Positions 9,318 to 18,612 of a stretch of DNA of 64,000 nucleotides are shown here, one piece after another (within the stretch, counting starts at the first letter, position 1; each line of letters opens with the position of its first letter). The notes below the pieces were generated by a model. The model ran no database searches. It saw only the letters and a list, made by a program, of their open reading frames with translations, and was not told the origin of the DNA. This stretch comes from JBMOUD01 sp049319665. Its GTDB lineage: Bacteria > Pseudomonadota > Gammaproteobacteria > Enterobacterales > Enterobacteriaceae. Location: positions 620,001 to 684,000 of the forward strand of contig NZ_JBMOUD010000001.1 in assembly GCF_049319665.1 (NCBI RefSeq), written 5' to 3'. The position numbers and the translations under genes were made by a program.

Positions 9318-9443
9318 ATACCCGTCATACTTGAAGCGGCATCTGTGTTGACTACGCTCGCGCACCCGAATCACTTACCGATATAAGCTCATCGGGATAC
9401 ACTCGCGTGTTGCCTTGATGCCACCCCAATTATTTTGGGTATA
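9318..9443. repeat. ERIC element, diverged copy
   Basis: About 126 bp with ends ATACCCGTCATACTTGAAG and TTATTTTGGGTATA. The core CACCCGAATCACTTAC..TAAGCTCATCGGGAT is the ERIC pattern of inverted CACCC/GGG arms around the CACTTA/TAAGC centre. It lies between yoaB and yoaA. Other copies are at 36991-37117 and 53918-54043. Confidence 0.85.
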
Positions 9444-9510
9444 TTATTCGTGGTAGTGAGGGGAAAGGATTGGCATAATCACTGCTGATCCATACAGGTA
9501 GAGAGATAGC

Positions 9511-11415
9511 GTGACAGACGATTTTGCAACAGATGGCGCATTAGCGCAGCAGATTGATGGTTTCAAACCTCGTGAACCTCAGCGTTTGATGGCGCAGGCC
9601 GTTAGTCAGGCAATCAAACAAAAGCAAGGGCTGGTGGTTGAAGCAGGGACCGGAACTGGCAAAACCTATGCTTATTTGGCACCGGCTTTGCGCTCTGGCA
9701 AGAAAGTCATTATTTCTACCGGCTCGAAGGCCTTGCAGGATCAGTTATATGCCCGTGATCTGCCTAAAGTCGCTAGCGCACTAAAATACAAAGGTAAACT
9801 CGCTCTGCTCAAAGGGCGCTCCAACTATTTGTGTCTGGAGCGTTTGGAACAACAATCGTTAACCGGCGGTGAATTAGCCAGTCAATCGCTGGGAGATTTA
9901 GCTCACTTGCGTAACTGGTCGAGTATGACTGAAGAAGGTGATATTAGCTCTTGTTCTTCTGTCGCTGAAGACAGCTATGTATGGCCGCTGGTGACTAGCA
10001 CTAACGATAATTGTCTGGGGAGTGACTGCCCGCAATATAAAGAGTGTTTCGTGGTAAAGGCTCGTCGCCGTGCGATGGATGCCGATATCGTGGTCGTCAA
10101 TCACCATCTGTTTATGGCTGATATGGTGGTCAAAGAGAGCGGCTTTGGTGAATTGATCCCCACCGCCGATGTGATGATTTTCGACGAAGCCCACCAAATT
10201 CCTGATATCGCCAGCCAATATTTTGGCCAGCAGCTCACCAGTCGCCAACTGCTCGATTTAGCCAAAGATATTACTATTGCTTACCGTACCGAGGTGCGTG
10301 ATTCAGTACAATTGCAAAAAAGTGCCGACCGTCTGAGCCAAAGCGCTATGGATTTTCGTCTTGCTCTGGGAGAACCTGGTTTTCGTGGCAATTTACGCGA
10401 TGTGCTGGCCGACCAAAGCATTCAACGTGCGCTATTACTGCTCGATGATGCGCTTGAGCTTTGTTACGACGTGGTTAAGCTGTCGTTGGGCCGTTCAGCA
10501 TTGTTAGATGCGGCGTTTGAGCGTGCCACGTTGTACCGTAATCGTCTTAAGCGTCTCAAAGACGTCAGCATAGCCGGTTACAGCTATTGGTATGAATGTA
10601 ACTCCCGTCATTTTATTCTGGCGCTTACGCCATTATCTGTAACCGATAAATTTCGTGAGCTAATGAAAGACAAACCGGGTGCCTGGATTTTTACCTCGGC
10701 CACGTTATCGGTTAATGACCAGCTTGGACACTTTACCCACCGTTTGGGGTTAGAAGAGGCGGAGTCGCTGTTGTTAGCCAGTCCGTTTGATTACGCTAAC
10801 CAAGCGCTATTATGCGTTCCTCGCTATTTACCTTCACCTAATGAACGCGGTGGCTCACGCCAATTAGCGAAAATGCTGCGCCCGTTAATTGAGGCCAATA
10901 AAGGCCGTTGCTTCTTTTTGTGTACGTCGCACCAAATGATGCGTGAGCTGGCTGAGGAATTTAGAGCCAGCATGACCCTGCCAGTATTAGTGCAGGGTGA
11001 AACCAGTAAGGGGCAGTTGCTGACGCAATTTGTTGAAGCCGGGAATGCGCTGCTAGTGGCGACCAGCAGTTTCTGGGAAGGCGTGGATGTGCGCGGAGAA
11101 ACCCTCTCTTGCGTCATCATTGATAAGCTGCCGTTTACCTCACCAGATGATCCGCTGCTTAAAGCCCGTATTGAAGACTGTCGCTTACGCGGCGGTGATC
11201 CCTTCAGCGAAGTGCAACTGCCCGATGCGGTGATCACACTTAAACAGGGGGTCGGGCGTTTAATCCGTGATACCGACGATCGTGGCGTGATGGTGATTTG
11301 TGATAATCGATTAGTCATGCGGCCTTATGGCGAAGTTTTCTTAAATAGCTTGCCGCCAACGCCGCGTACCCGCGATTTACAAGAGGCGATTCGCTTTCTG
11401 CAGCGGGGCGAATAG
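9511..11415 (+). CDS. yoaA: DinG-family Fe-S DNA helicase YoaA
   Basis: This is an XPD/DinG-type 5'-3' DNA helicase that works with the HolC subunit of DNA polymerase III to repair stalled forks in E. coli. The 634-residue protein has Walker A EAGTGTGKT (about 45-53), the four-cysteine iron-sulfur region (NYLCLERL and CLGSDCPQYKEC, about residues 107-180), a DEAH box (FDEAHQIPD) and helicase motifs VI and nearby (QGVGRLIRD). It is 77 bp upstream of tsaB, the E. coli order. Confidence 0.95.
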   Translation: MTDDFATDGALAQQIDGFKPREPQRLMAQAVSQAIKQKQGLVVEAGTGTGKTYAYLAPALRSGKKVIISTGSKALQDQLYARDLPKVASALKYKGKLALLKGRSNYLCLERLEQQSLTGGELASQSLGDLAHLRNWSSMTEEGDISSCSSVAEDSYVWPLVTSTNDNCLGSDCPQYKECFVVKARRRAMDADIVVVNHHLFMADMVVKESGFGELIPTADVMIFDEAHQIPDIASQYFGQQLTSRQLLDLAKDITIAYRTEVRDSVQLQKSADRLSQSAMDFRLALGEPGFRGNLRDVLADQSIQRALLLLDDALELCYDVVKLSLGRSALLDAAFERATLYRNRLKRLKDVSIAGYSYWYECNSRHFILALTPLSVTDKFRELMKDKPGAWIFTSATLSVNDQLGHFTHRLGLEEAESLLLASPFDYANQALLCVPRYLPSPNERGGSRQLAKMLRPLIEANKGRCFFLCTSHQMMRELAEEFRASMTLPVLVQGETSKGQLLTQFVEAGNALLVATSSFWEGVDVRGETLSCVIIDKLPFTSPDDPLLKARIEDCRLRGGDPFSEVQLPDAVITLKQGVGRLIRDTDDRGVMVICDNRLVMRPYGEVFLNSLPPTPRTRDLQEAIRFLQRGE

Positions 11416-11492
11416 CAGAATTCGCTACACGGCTGTGCTATTATCTGCCGCAATAAATAGTATTTACTTATATTTCCCGCCTGAGGTTTGGC

Positions 11493-12191
11493 ATGTCCAC
11501 GCGAATTTTAGCAATTGATACGGCAACAGAAGCCTGTTCGGTTGCGTTATACAATCAGGGTGAAACCCTAGCTCATTTCGAACTTTGCGCACGTGAACAC
11601 ACGCAACGCATTTTGCCGATGGTACAGCAGATCCTGGCTGAAGGCGGCTTGACGCTCACTCAGCTCGATGGTTTAGCTTTTGGCCGTGGCCCAGGGAGCT
11701 TTACCGGCGTACGTATTGGTATTGGCGTTGCGCAGGGATTGGCCTTTGGCGCAGATTTGCCGCTGCTGCCGGTTTCTACCTTACAAACTATGGCGCAAGG
11801 GGCGTTTCGACAAACTGGCGCTCAATCAGTATTGGCCGCAATTGATGCCCGAATGGGCGAAGTCTACTGGGCTAAGTACCAGCGCCGGGCTGATGGCGTT
11901 TGGGATGGTGAGGAGACCGAAATGGTCATCAAGCCAGAACAGCTACAGGAGCAATACAGCGGCTTTAGCGGTCGTTGGGCAACGGTTGGCACGGGTTGGC
12001 AAACGTATCCGCAACTGCTTGGTTGCGATGGCGTTGAGCTTGTCGATGGCAAGATGTTGCTGCCGCAAGCTGAAGATATGCTGCCTTTAGCTCTGCAGGC
12101 GTGGGCCGCTGGAGTAAGAATCCTCCCAGAATTGGCAGAACCAACGTATTTACGTAATGAAGTGACATGGAAAAAGCTTCCAGGCCGTTGA
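11493..12191 (+). CDS. tsaB: tRNA t6A biosynthesis protein TsaB
   Basis: TsaB is the scaffold partner of TsaD and TsaE in making N6-threonylcarbamoyladenosine at position 37 of ANN-decoding tRNAs. The 232-residue protein begins ILAIDTATEACSVALY and has the ASKHA-fold block GRGPGSFTGVRIGIG (about 66-80). Its length and its place between yoaA and slp match E. coli YeaZ. Confidence 0.97.
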   Translation: MSTRILAIDTATEACSVALYNQGETLAHFELCAREHTQRILPMVQQILAEGGLTLTQLDGLAFGRGPGSFTGVRIGIGVAQGLAFGADLPLLPVSTLQTMAQGAFRQTGAQSVLAAIDARMGEVYWAKYQRRADGVWDGEETEMVIKPEQLQEQYSGFSGRWATVGTGWQTYPQLLGCDGVELVDGKMLLPQAEDMLPLALQAWAAGVRILPELAEPTYLRNEVTWKKLPGR

Positions 12192-12260
12192 GTTATCGCA
12201 ACTAGTCATCTATTTTACGGTCAAATATGTTACGAGCAATAATTGCGCAGGAGAAACATT

Positions 12261-12881
12261 ATGCGTAAAAGGTCCATCAGTAAATTTATCAATGGCAAGC
12301 GTCATATTGCTTGCGCAGTAGGCTTAAGCGTCCTGCTGCTTTCTGGGTGTGTTACCGTTCCTGACGTTATTCGTGGTACCACTCCAACGCCGCAGATGGA
12401 CCTGGCAGTAGTTCAAGGCGCACCGCAGTTATATGTTGGGCAGGAATCTCGTTTTGGTGGCCGAGTGGTCGGTATTACCAATATGGATAACCGCACGCGC
12501 CTTGAGATAGCAACCATGCCGTTGGACGAGGGTGCTCGCCCAATGATAGGTAATCCTTCCGTTGGGCGTATCGCCGCTTACGTTAATGGCTTTATCGACC
12601 CGGTTGATTTTAGAAATCAGTTAGTCACGGTAGTTGGGCCGATCTCTGGCGTTGAAAACGGCAAAATTGGTAGTACGCCTTATAAATTCGTCACGGTTAA
12701 CGTTAATAGCTACAAGCGTTGGCGCGTAGTGCAGGAAGTGATGATGCCGCCACAGCCGATTGGCCCGTGGGGATACGGAGGCCCGTACGATCCACGCTGG
12801 GGGCGGGGATTTGGACCCGCATGGGGCGGCGGTTGGTATAGCCCACCGCCAGCGCGTGTCGAGAGCGTTGTCGTCGAGTAA
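12261..12881 (+). CDS. slp: Slp/YeaY-family outer-membrane lipoprotein
   Basis: This is a 206-residue lipoprotein with lipobox LLLSGC at about residues 28-33 after a basic N-terminus. It shows the Slp-family blocks YVGQESRFGGRVVGI and NTDNRTRLEI-like sequence. The last about 40 residues are unusually rich in Pro, Gly and Trp. The start chosen is the ATG preceded by GCAGGAG. The tsaB-slp-fadD order equals tsaB-yeaY-fadD of E. coli. Its function is unknown beyond envelope and stationary-phase association of the family. A coding-looking tail continues in another frame past the stop (see findings). Confidence 0.88.
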   Translation: MRKRSISKFINGKRHIACAVGLSVLLLSGCVTVPDVIRGTTPTPQMDLAVVQGAPQLYVGQESRFGGRVVGITNMDNRTRLEIATMPLDEGARPMIGNPSVGRIAAYVNGFIDPVDFRNQLVTVVGPISGVENGKIGSTPYKFVTVNVNSYKRWRVVQEVMMPPQPIGPWGYGGPYDPRWGRGFGPAWGGGWYSPPPARVESVVVE

Positions 12882-12990
12882 TTCTGTTGCCTCGATGTAT
12901 CATAGTGCGCCACAACAACGGCCTGTTCCTGATAAGCCGCAATTACCACCTGTGGTGGTGAAGAAATAATCAGGAAAGTTATTCGCATTC

Positions 12991-13016
12991 AAGCGGCTTC
13001 GGCCGCTTTTTTTTAT
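12991..13016 (+). terminator. Terminator after slp
   Basis: A 7-bp stem AAGCGGC/GCCGCTT with a TTCG tetraloop is followed by a run of T. Confidence 0.9.
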
Positions 13017-13081
13017 TTAGTCAGAGGATGACTGTACTAATTTAGTGACCCATCTCTCAACCTAGACATTGTTTAAAACTT

Positions 13082-13098
13082 AACTGGTAAGCTGAGTT
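13082..13098. promoter_or_regulatory. FadR operator upstream of fadD
   Basis: AACTGGTAAGCTGAGTT fits the 17-bp FadR site pattern (ANCTGGT, 3 bp, then an imperfect inverted arm ending GTT). It is very like the site in front of E. coli fadD. It lies about 130 bp before the fadD start. FadR represses fadD in the absence of long-chain acyl-CoA. The fadR gene is in this window. Confidence 0.75.
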
Positions 13099-13228
13099 AA
13101 AATATTGTTAAAGGAATGGTAAAACTTCCAAGAGATATAGCCAATAATACCTTGAGATGCTGAAAAACAAGCAATTGAGCATGTTGAGGTGAGGTGGGTT
13201 AGCATAAAATAAAATCAGGAGTGATACC

Positions 13229-14926
13229 TTGGACAAGGTTTGGCTAAAACGTTATCCGCATGATGTCCCTGAAAACATCGACCCAGACCGCTATCAATCG
13301 CTGCTGGAGATGTTTGAAAACGCCGTGCATCATTTCGCCGACAGCCCGGCGTTTATCAACATGGGTCAGGAGATGACCTACCGGAAACTCGAGGAACGTA
13401 GCAGGGCGTTTGCTGCTTATCTGCAAAATCAGCTCGGGTTGAAGAAGGGTGACCGCGTTGCTTTGATGATGCCGAATTTATTGCAATATCCCATCGCATT
13501 ATTTGGCGTGTTGCGCGCTGGATTAGTGGTGGTGAATGTTAACCCGCTATATACCCCACGAGAATTAGAGCATCAGCTTAATGATAGCGGTGCAACGGCC
13601 ATTGTTATTGTCTCCAACTTTGCTCATACCTTGGAAGAAGTGGTTTTCAATACCCAAATTAAGCACGTTATTTTAACCCGAATGGGCGACCAGCTTTCGC
13701 CGGTTAAAGCGACGTTGGTTAACTTCGTCGTGAAATATATTAAACGACTGATACCTAAATACCATCTGCCGGACGCTATTTCGTTTCGCAGCGTTCTGCA
13801 ATTAGGCCGTCGCATGCAATACGTTAAGCCTAATGTCATCAATGATGACTTAGCCTTTTTGCAATACACCGGTGGTACCACTGGCGTTGCCAAAGGGGCA
13901 ATGTTAACGCATCGCAATATGCTGGCCAATTTAGAGCAGGCGAAAGCCGCTTATGCGCCTCTTTTACGCCCAGGTAAAGAGCTGATTGTGACAGCGCTAC
14001 CGCTGTACCATATTTTTGCGCTGACGGTAAACGGCCTGCTGTTTATTGAACTGGGCGGACGTAATCTCTTGATCACCAACCCGCGCGATATCCCTGGTTT
14101 CGTCAAAGAGCTGGCACAATATCCCTTTACCGCGATTAGCGGGGTTAATACCTTATTTAATGCGATGCTCAATAATGCTGACTTCCACAAACTGGATTTC
14201 TCCTCGCTGCGCCTCTCGGTAGGCGGTGGAATGTCAGTGTTGAAATCGGTGGCGGAAAAGTGGGAAACACTCACCGGTAAGCATCTGCTGGAAGGCTACG
14301 GGTTAACCGAATGTTCGCCGCTGGTGGCGGGTAATCCTCATGATCTTAAACATTATAGTGGCAGTATTGGCCTGCCTGTTCCCTCGACCGATGTGCGTCT
14401 GGTAGATGATAATGGCAAGGATGTTGCCCTTGGTGAGGCGGGAGAACTGCTAATTCGGGGGCCACAGGTCATGTTAGGATATTGGCAGCGGCCAGAGGCG
14501 ACCGATGAGGTATTAAAAGATGGCTGGCTCTCGACCGGCGATATCGTTACAGTGGACGACGAGGGCTTTTTGCGTATCGTTGACCGTAAAAAAGATATGA
14601 TCTTAGTTTCAGGATTCAACGTTTATCCTAATGAGATAGAGGACGTGGTATCTTCGCATCCGAAGGTTCTTGAAGCCGCTGCTATTGGTGTTCCAAGTAA
14701 GTCTTCTGGTGAAAAGGTGAAGATTTGCGTAGTGAAAAAAGACCCTTCGCTGACGGCCGATGAGTTACTGGTACATTGTCGACACTACCTGACAGGATAT
14801 AAGATCCCTAAGGTTGTTGAATTCCGTGACGAATTACCAAAGTCTAACGTTGGTAAGATTCTGCGTAGAGAGCTGAGAGATGAACAGCCCAAGCAGGAAA
14901 GTAGCGAGCTGAAAAAAGTAAGCTAA
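13229..14926 (+). CDS. fadD: Long-chain fatty acid-CoA ligase FadD
   Basis: FadD activates fatty acids to acyl-CoA at the inner membrane for beta-oxidation. The 565-residue protein has the AMP-binding signature YTGGTTGVAKGA (about 213-224), GYGLTECSP (about 354) and the C-terminal LPKSNVGKILRREL with the catalytic lysine. The TTG start, preceded by AATCAGGAGTG, gives MDKVWLKRYP, aligned with E. coli FadD, which also starts at TTG. It is followed by rnd as in E. coli. Confidence 0.97.
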   Translation: MDKVWLKRYPHDVPENIDPDRYQSLLEMFENAVHHFADSPAFINMGQEMTYRKLEERSRAFAAYLQNQLGLKKGDRVALMMPNLLQYPIALFGVLRAGLVVVNVNPLYTPRELEHQLNDSGATAIVIVSNFAHTLEEVVFNTQIKHVILTRMGDQLSPVKATLVNFVVKYIKRLIPKYHLPDAISFRSVLQLGRRMQYVKPNVINDDLAFLQYTGGTTGVAKGAMLTHRNMLANLEQAKAAYAPLLRPGKELIVTALPLYHIFALTVNGLLFIELGGRNLLITNPRDIPGFVKELAQYPFTAISGVNTLFNAMLNNADFHKLDFSSLRLSVGGGMSVLKSVAEKWETLTGKHLLEGYGLTECSPLVAGNPHDLKHYSGSIGLPVPSTDVRLVDDNGKDVALGEAGELLIRGPQVMLGYWQRPEATDEVLKDGWLSTGDIVTVDDEGFLRIVDRKKDMILVSGFNVYPNEIEDVVSSHPKVLEAAAIGVPSKSSGEKVKICVVKKDPSLTADELLVHCRHYLTGYKIPKVVEFRDELPKSNVGKILRRELRDEQPKQESSELKKVS

Positions 14927-14976
14927 GGTTTATGTAAATTCTAGGTTTTATGCAAACCCTAGAGATTCGTTTTCTC

Positions 14977-15002
14977 CAACGCCGGCGATAAGACCGGCGT
15001 TG
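14977..15002 (+). terminator. Hairpin between fadD and rnd
   Basis: A perfect 9-bp stem CAACGCCGG/CCGGCGTTG has an 8-nt loop 50 bp after fadD. The following T content is poor, so it may attenuate rather than stop transcription into rnd. Confidence 0.55.
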
Positions 15003-15040
15003 TTACGTTATATTGCGACCATTATTAAGAGACTTATCTT

Positions 15041-16162
15041 TTGAATTATCAGTTGATCACCACCAATGAAGACCTGGAGTATGTTTGCCTGCAGGCACAG
15101 AACCATAGCCAAATTGCGCTAGACACCGAATTTGTCAGAACACGTACTTACTATCCTCAACTGGGATTGATCCAACTTTTTGATGGTGAACGCTTAACCC
15201 TGATTGACCCATTGCCTATTACCCAATGGCAACCTTTTGTTGATCTGATTACTAACCAAAATGTGGTTAAGTTTCTTCATGCCGGTAGCGAAGATTTAGA
15301 AGTGTTTCTCAATGCGTTTGGCGTCATGCCTTCACCATTGATTGATAGCCAAATCCTTGCGGCCTTTACTGGCCGACCGCTGTCTTGTGGTTTTGCTAAA
15401 CTCGTGGCGGAAACGGCACAGGTTGAATTAGATAAAAGCGAATCACGTACCGATTGGCTCGCACGCCCGTTGAGCGAAAAACAGTGTGATTACGCTGCTG
15501 CCGATGTGTTCTATCTATTACCATTGGCCCAACAATTACAGCAAGAAGCTATTGATGCCGGTTGGATAGATGCCGCATTGGATGAATGCTTATCGCTGTG
15601 CCGCCGCCGTCAGGAAGTGTTGCAGCCTGAACTGGCCTATCTTGATATCAGTAATGCCTGGCAATTACGTCCACGCCAGTTGGCTTGTTTACAGAAACTG
15701 GCATCCTGGCGCTTAACGCAGGCACGTCAACGCGATTTAGCGGTCAATTTTGTAGTACGTGAAGAACATTTATGGGCGGTAGCCCGTTATCAGCCTGGAT
15801 CGTTAGGTGAGTTAGAAGCGTTGGGACTAAGTGGACCAGAGATTCGTTATCACGGGCGAACTTTATTGGCACTGGTTGCTGAGGCGGCAACATTGGATGA
15901 TTCTGCGCTACCAAAACCAGTGGCGAATCTTATTGATCAACCAGGCTATAAGAAAGTCTTTAAAGATATTAAAGCGTTGATTCAGACGGTAAGCGAAGAG
16001 AGTGGGTTGAGTGTCGAGCTATTGGCTTCTCGTCGTCAGATCAACCAAGTCCTGAATTGGCATTGGCAGCTAAAGACTAAAGAAAATCTTCCAGAATTAG
16101 TCAGCGGCTGGCGTGGCACATTATTGAATGAAAGATTAAAACAGATTCTGGCGCAGTATTGA
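15041..16162 (+). CDS. rnd: Ribonuclease D
   Basis: This is a 3'-5' exoribonuclease that trims tRNA precursors. The 373-residue protein has the DEDDy exonuclease motifs LDTEFVRT (about 28), HAGSEDLEVF (about 86) and YAAADVFYLLPL (about 150). HRDC-type domains follow (from about 210, LACLQKLASWRLTQAR). The start is TTG giving MNYQLIT; E. coli rnd also uses UUG. A TCTTTT stretch just upstream recalls the U-rich leader of E. coli rnd. Confidence 0.95.
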   Translation: MNYQLITTNEDLEYVCLQAQNHSQIALDTEFVRTRTYYPQLGLIQLFDGERLTLIDPLPITQWQPFVDLITNQNVVKFLHAGSEDLEVFLNAFGVMPSPLIDSQILAAFTGRPLSCGFAKLVAETAQVELDKSESRTDWLARPLSEKQCDYAAADVFYLLPLAQQLQQEAIDAGWIDAALDECLSLCRRRQEVLQPELAYLDISNAWQLRPRQLACLQKLASWRLTQARQRDLAVNFVVREEHLWAVARYQPGSLGELEALGLSGPEIRYHGRTLLALVAEAATLDDSALPKPVANLIDQPGYKKVFKDIKALIQTVSEESGLSVELLASRRQINQVLNWHWQLKTKENLPELVSGWRGTLLNERLKQILAQY

Positions 16163-16213
16163 TTCACCTCAGCCAACGAGGCCAGCGCAGAAGCAACAGC
16201 AAGTAAACCAGCA

Positions 16214-16238
16214 TACCCCCTGTCGTTAACAGGGGGTA
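16214..16238. terminator. Hairpin between convergent rnd and minE
   Basis: A perfect 10-bp stem TACCCCCTGT/ACAGGGGGTA has a 5-nt loop. It is placed to end both rnd and minE transcripts, though neither side has a long T tract. Confidence 0.6.
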
Positions 16239-16257
16239 GCTACAGCCTTGCGATCGA

Positions 16258-16527
16258 TCATTTAGGTGCTTCTTCCGATTCCGGTAAGGTCACGTTAAGC
16301 TCGAGTACCGAAATATCATCGCCTTTCTGCTCGAATTGAACGTGAAGCATTTCAGGGTCAATCTGAATATATTTACAGATGACCGCTAAAATATCACGTT
16401 TCAGATCCGGCAAATAAGCGGGTTCACTGTCCCCACGACGACGTTCGGCTACGATGATCTGTAGCCGTTCCTTGGCTATATTGGCTGTCGGTTTTTTTCG
16501 GGACAAAAAGAAATCTAACAATGCCAT
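16258..16527 (-). CDS. minE: Cell division topological specificity factor MinE
   Basis: MinE stimulates the MinD ATPase and drives pole-to-pole oscillation, so that division occurs at mid-cell. The 89-residue protein has the N-terminal membrane/MinD-binding segment MALLDFFLSRKKPTANIAKERL and the C-terminal dimer domain. It lies 3 bp after minD in the minCDE operon. Confidence 0.98.
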   Translation of the reverse strand: MALLDFFLSRKKPTANIAKERLQIIVAERRRGDSEPAYLPDLKRDILAVICKYIQIDPEMLHVQFEQKGDDISVLELNVTLPESEEAPK

Positions 16528-16530
16528 GTC

Positions 16531-17343
16531 TTATCCCCCAAACAGGCGTTTCAGGAAACTCTTCTTCTCTTCCTCGATGAAACGGAATTGGCGCTCTTCT
16601 CCAAGCAAGCGGCAGACAGTATCGTCATATGCTTTACCTGCATCAGACTCTTGGTCCAGAATGACTGGCTCACCCTGGTTGGATGCGCGCAGCACAGATT
16701 GATCTTCTGGAATAACACCAACCAGTGGAATTCTTAAAATCTCAAGCACATCTTCCATGCTCAGCATATCGCCACGGCTTACACGCCCTGGGTTATAGCG
16801 GGTGAGCAGTAAATGTTCTTTGATCGGATCTTGTCCTTTCTCAGCGCGACGGGATTTTGAAGACAAAATACCCAAAATGCGGTCTGAGTCGCGAACGGAG
16901 GAGACTTCTGGGTTGGTTGTGATCACTGCTTCATCGGCGAAGTACAACGCCATCAGCGCCCCGGTCTCGATACCAGCAGGTGAGTCACAGATGACGAAGT
17001 CGAACTCCATCTCAGTGAGATCATTAAATACTTTTTCTACACCTTCACGAGTCAATGCATCTTTATCGCGAGTTTGTGAAGCAGGGAGAATATAGAGGTT
17101 TTCAGTGCGCTTATCTTTGATAAGTGCCTGATTCAATGTAGCATCGCCTTGAATTACGTTGACGAAATCGTACACAACGCGGCGTTCACAACCCATGATA
17201 AGGTCAAGGTTACGCAACCCGATATCAAAATCGATAACGACGGTTTTTTTACCTTTTTGGGCAAGGCCAGTAGCAATAGCCGCGCTTGAAGTAGTCTTCC
17301 CAACGCCCCCTTTACCCGATGTAACAACAATTATGCGTGCCAT
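16531..17343 (-). CDS. minD: Septum site-determining ATPase MinD
   Basis: MinD is a membrane-binding ATPase that recruits MinC. The 270-residue protein has the deviant Walker A GKGGVGKTT (about 10-18) with both lysines, the switch DSPAGIE (about 119-125) and the C-terminal amphipathic membrane helix FLKRLFGG. It is 40 bp downstream of minC. Confidence 0.98.
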   Translation of the reverse strand: MARIIVVTSGKGGVGKTTSSAAIATGLAQKGKKTVVIDFDIGLRNLDLIMGCERRVVYDFVNVIQGDATLNQALIKDKRTENLYILPASQTRDKDALTREGVEKVFNDLTEMEFDFVICDSPAGIETGALMALYFADEAVITTNPEVSSVRDSDRILGILSSKSRRAEKGQDPIKEHLLLTRYNPGRVSRGDMLSMEDVLEILRIPLVGVIPEDQSVLRASNQGEPVILDQESDAGKAYDDTVCRLLGEERQFRFIEEEKKSFLKRLFGG

Positions 17344-17383
17344 TAAAGAGTTTCCTTTATCAAAGGGCTCGGAGCCTTGGCTC

Positions 17384-18085
17384 CTAAAATAGAGGTTGAA
17401 CGGTTAAAACGTTATCCAAAAGGCTGAGACGCGCTGCCTGTCCGAAATAAGTGGACGGGATTTGATCACTCAACCAGTACTGCCCTGCGATTGAGACTAG
17501 CTCAGCACCTAGTTGAGTGCAAAAAATCTGACAATTTGCATCACCTGCGGCACCTGCTAGCGCCCGTCCACGCATCGAACCGTATATATGAATATTGCCA
17601 TCAGCAATAAGTTCAGCACCGGCACTCACGCTACTCGTAACAATCAAATCGCTATTACGGGCATAAATTTGTTGACCGGAACGCACCGGTTGGCTGACTA
17701 TCCGCGTTTTGGCTGGTGCGTTATCTGGTACTGGCGGCGCAACTGGCGCGGGTGGTTCCGCAGCTATTTTCTGAGCCCGGCCTTCGCTTAACAGCGGTAA
17801 TCCAGCACGAGAAACAGATTGTTTTTGCTGCTCATCTTTGCAACCGCTGATGCCAACAACACGTAAGCCCGCAGACATGACAGCCCGTTGAATATGTTTC
17901 CAGTCTGCATCGCTACCATTGAGCGCTGCAACATTAATAACAACAGGGGCATTTTTAAGAAAAGCCGGAGCTTGTTCCACTTTTTCTTGTAATGCTTTAT
18001 GAATAACCTCAGGTTGCGAACTGTGTAAATGAACAACCGATAAGGTAAAACTGCTGCCTTTTAGTTCTATTGGCGATTGTGACAT
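17384..18085 (-). CDS. minC: Septum site-determining protein MinC
   Basis: MinC inhibits FtsZ ring assembly away from mid-cell. The 233-residue protein has an N-terminal FtsZ-binding domain (about 1-105), a Pro/Ala-rich linker (about 108-130) and a C-terminal beta-helix (from about 135: IYARNSDLIVTSSVSAGAELIADG, IHIYGSMRGRALAG) that binds MinD. It is the first gene of minCDE and divergent from ycgL. Confidence 0.97.
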   Translation of the reverse strand: MSQSPIELKGSSFTLSVVHLHSSQPEVIHKALQEKVEQAPAFLKNAPVVINVAALNGSDADWKHIQRAVMSAGLRVVGISGCKDEQQKQSVSRAGLPLLSEGRAQKIAAEPPAPVAPPVPDNAPAKTRIVSQPVRSGQQIYARNSDLIVTSSVSAGAELIADGNIHIYGSMRGRALAGAAGDANCQIFCTQLGAELVSIAGQYWLSDQIPSTYFGQAARLSLLDNVLTVQPLF

Positions 18086-18220
18086 CTGTCCTGACTCAGT
18101 CTCAGCAATTTAAATCCCCGGAATACACCTCGGGGGGCGATATTCCGATGTACAATATGCATGGTATAGTTACAGTTATATCTAGGCAAGCCACTGTTAT
18201 CATTAATTAGAGTTAAAAAA

Positions 18221-18493
18221 ATGTTTTGTGTGATCTATAGAAGTTCTAAACGTGACCAAACCTATCTTTATGTCGAAAAAAAGGACGATTTCAGCCGGGT
18301 GCCGGAAGAGTTGATGCAAGGTTTTGGTAAGCCAATATTTTCGATGGTGGTTAATCTGGCAACCCGCGAAAAACTCGCATTGGCAGATATTGAGCGAGTT
18401 CGTGAGGCATTGGCAGAACAGGGCTATTATTTGCAAGTTCCCCCTCCAACAGAAAGTTTGCTAAATATGCATCTCCAGGGTTCGGATAAGTAA
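18221..18493 (+). CDS. ycgL: YcgL-domain protein
   Basis: This is a 90-residue protein of the YcgL family (MFCVIYRSSKRDQTYLYVEKKDDFSRVP), a conserved gammaproteobacterial protein next to minC. Its molecular function is not established. The length is close to that of E. coli YcgL. Confidence 0.92.
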   Translation: MFCVIYRSSKRDQTYLYVEKKDDFSRVPEELMQGFGKPIFSMVVNLATREKLALADIERVREALAEQGYYLQVPPPTESLLNMHLQGSDK

Positions 18494-18530
18494 AAGCGGC
18501 TGCCGTTTTTATATTTCACATTAAATTTGC

Positions 18531-18580
18531 GCCCTTGTTAACTTGCAATCGCTTCTACAGTATTGCAGGTTAACAAGGGC
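18531..18580. repeat. 19-bp inverted repeat in the ycgL-transglycosylase spacer
   Basis: GCCCTTGTTAACTTGCAAT (18531-18549) pairs with ATTGCAGGTTAACAAGGGC (18562-18580) with a single G-U pair and a 12-nt loop. It lies 33 bp before the transglycosylase ATG and lacks a clear U tract. It may be a leader hairpin, an RNase III target, a terminator for ycgL or a small mobile repeat. Confidence 0.7.
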
Positions 18581-18612
18581 ATAACTTTATTTGTGATAAA
18601 AGGAAGTGATTG

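Larger units (their letters stand above)
12882..13228 (+). other. slp-fadD spacer
   Basis: This 347-bp spacer holds a possible out-of-frame continuation of slp (to 12969), the terminator at 12991-13016, the FadR-like operator at 13082-13098 and an AT-rich promoter region for fadD. No separate gene is visible. Confidence 0.6.
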
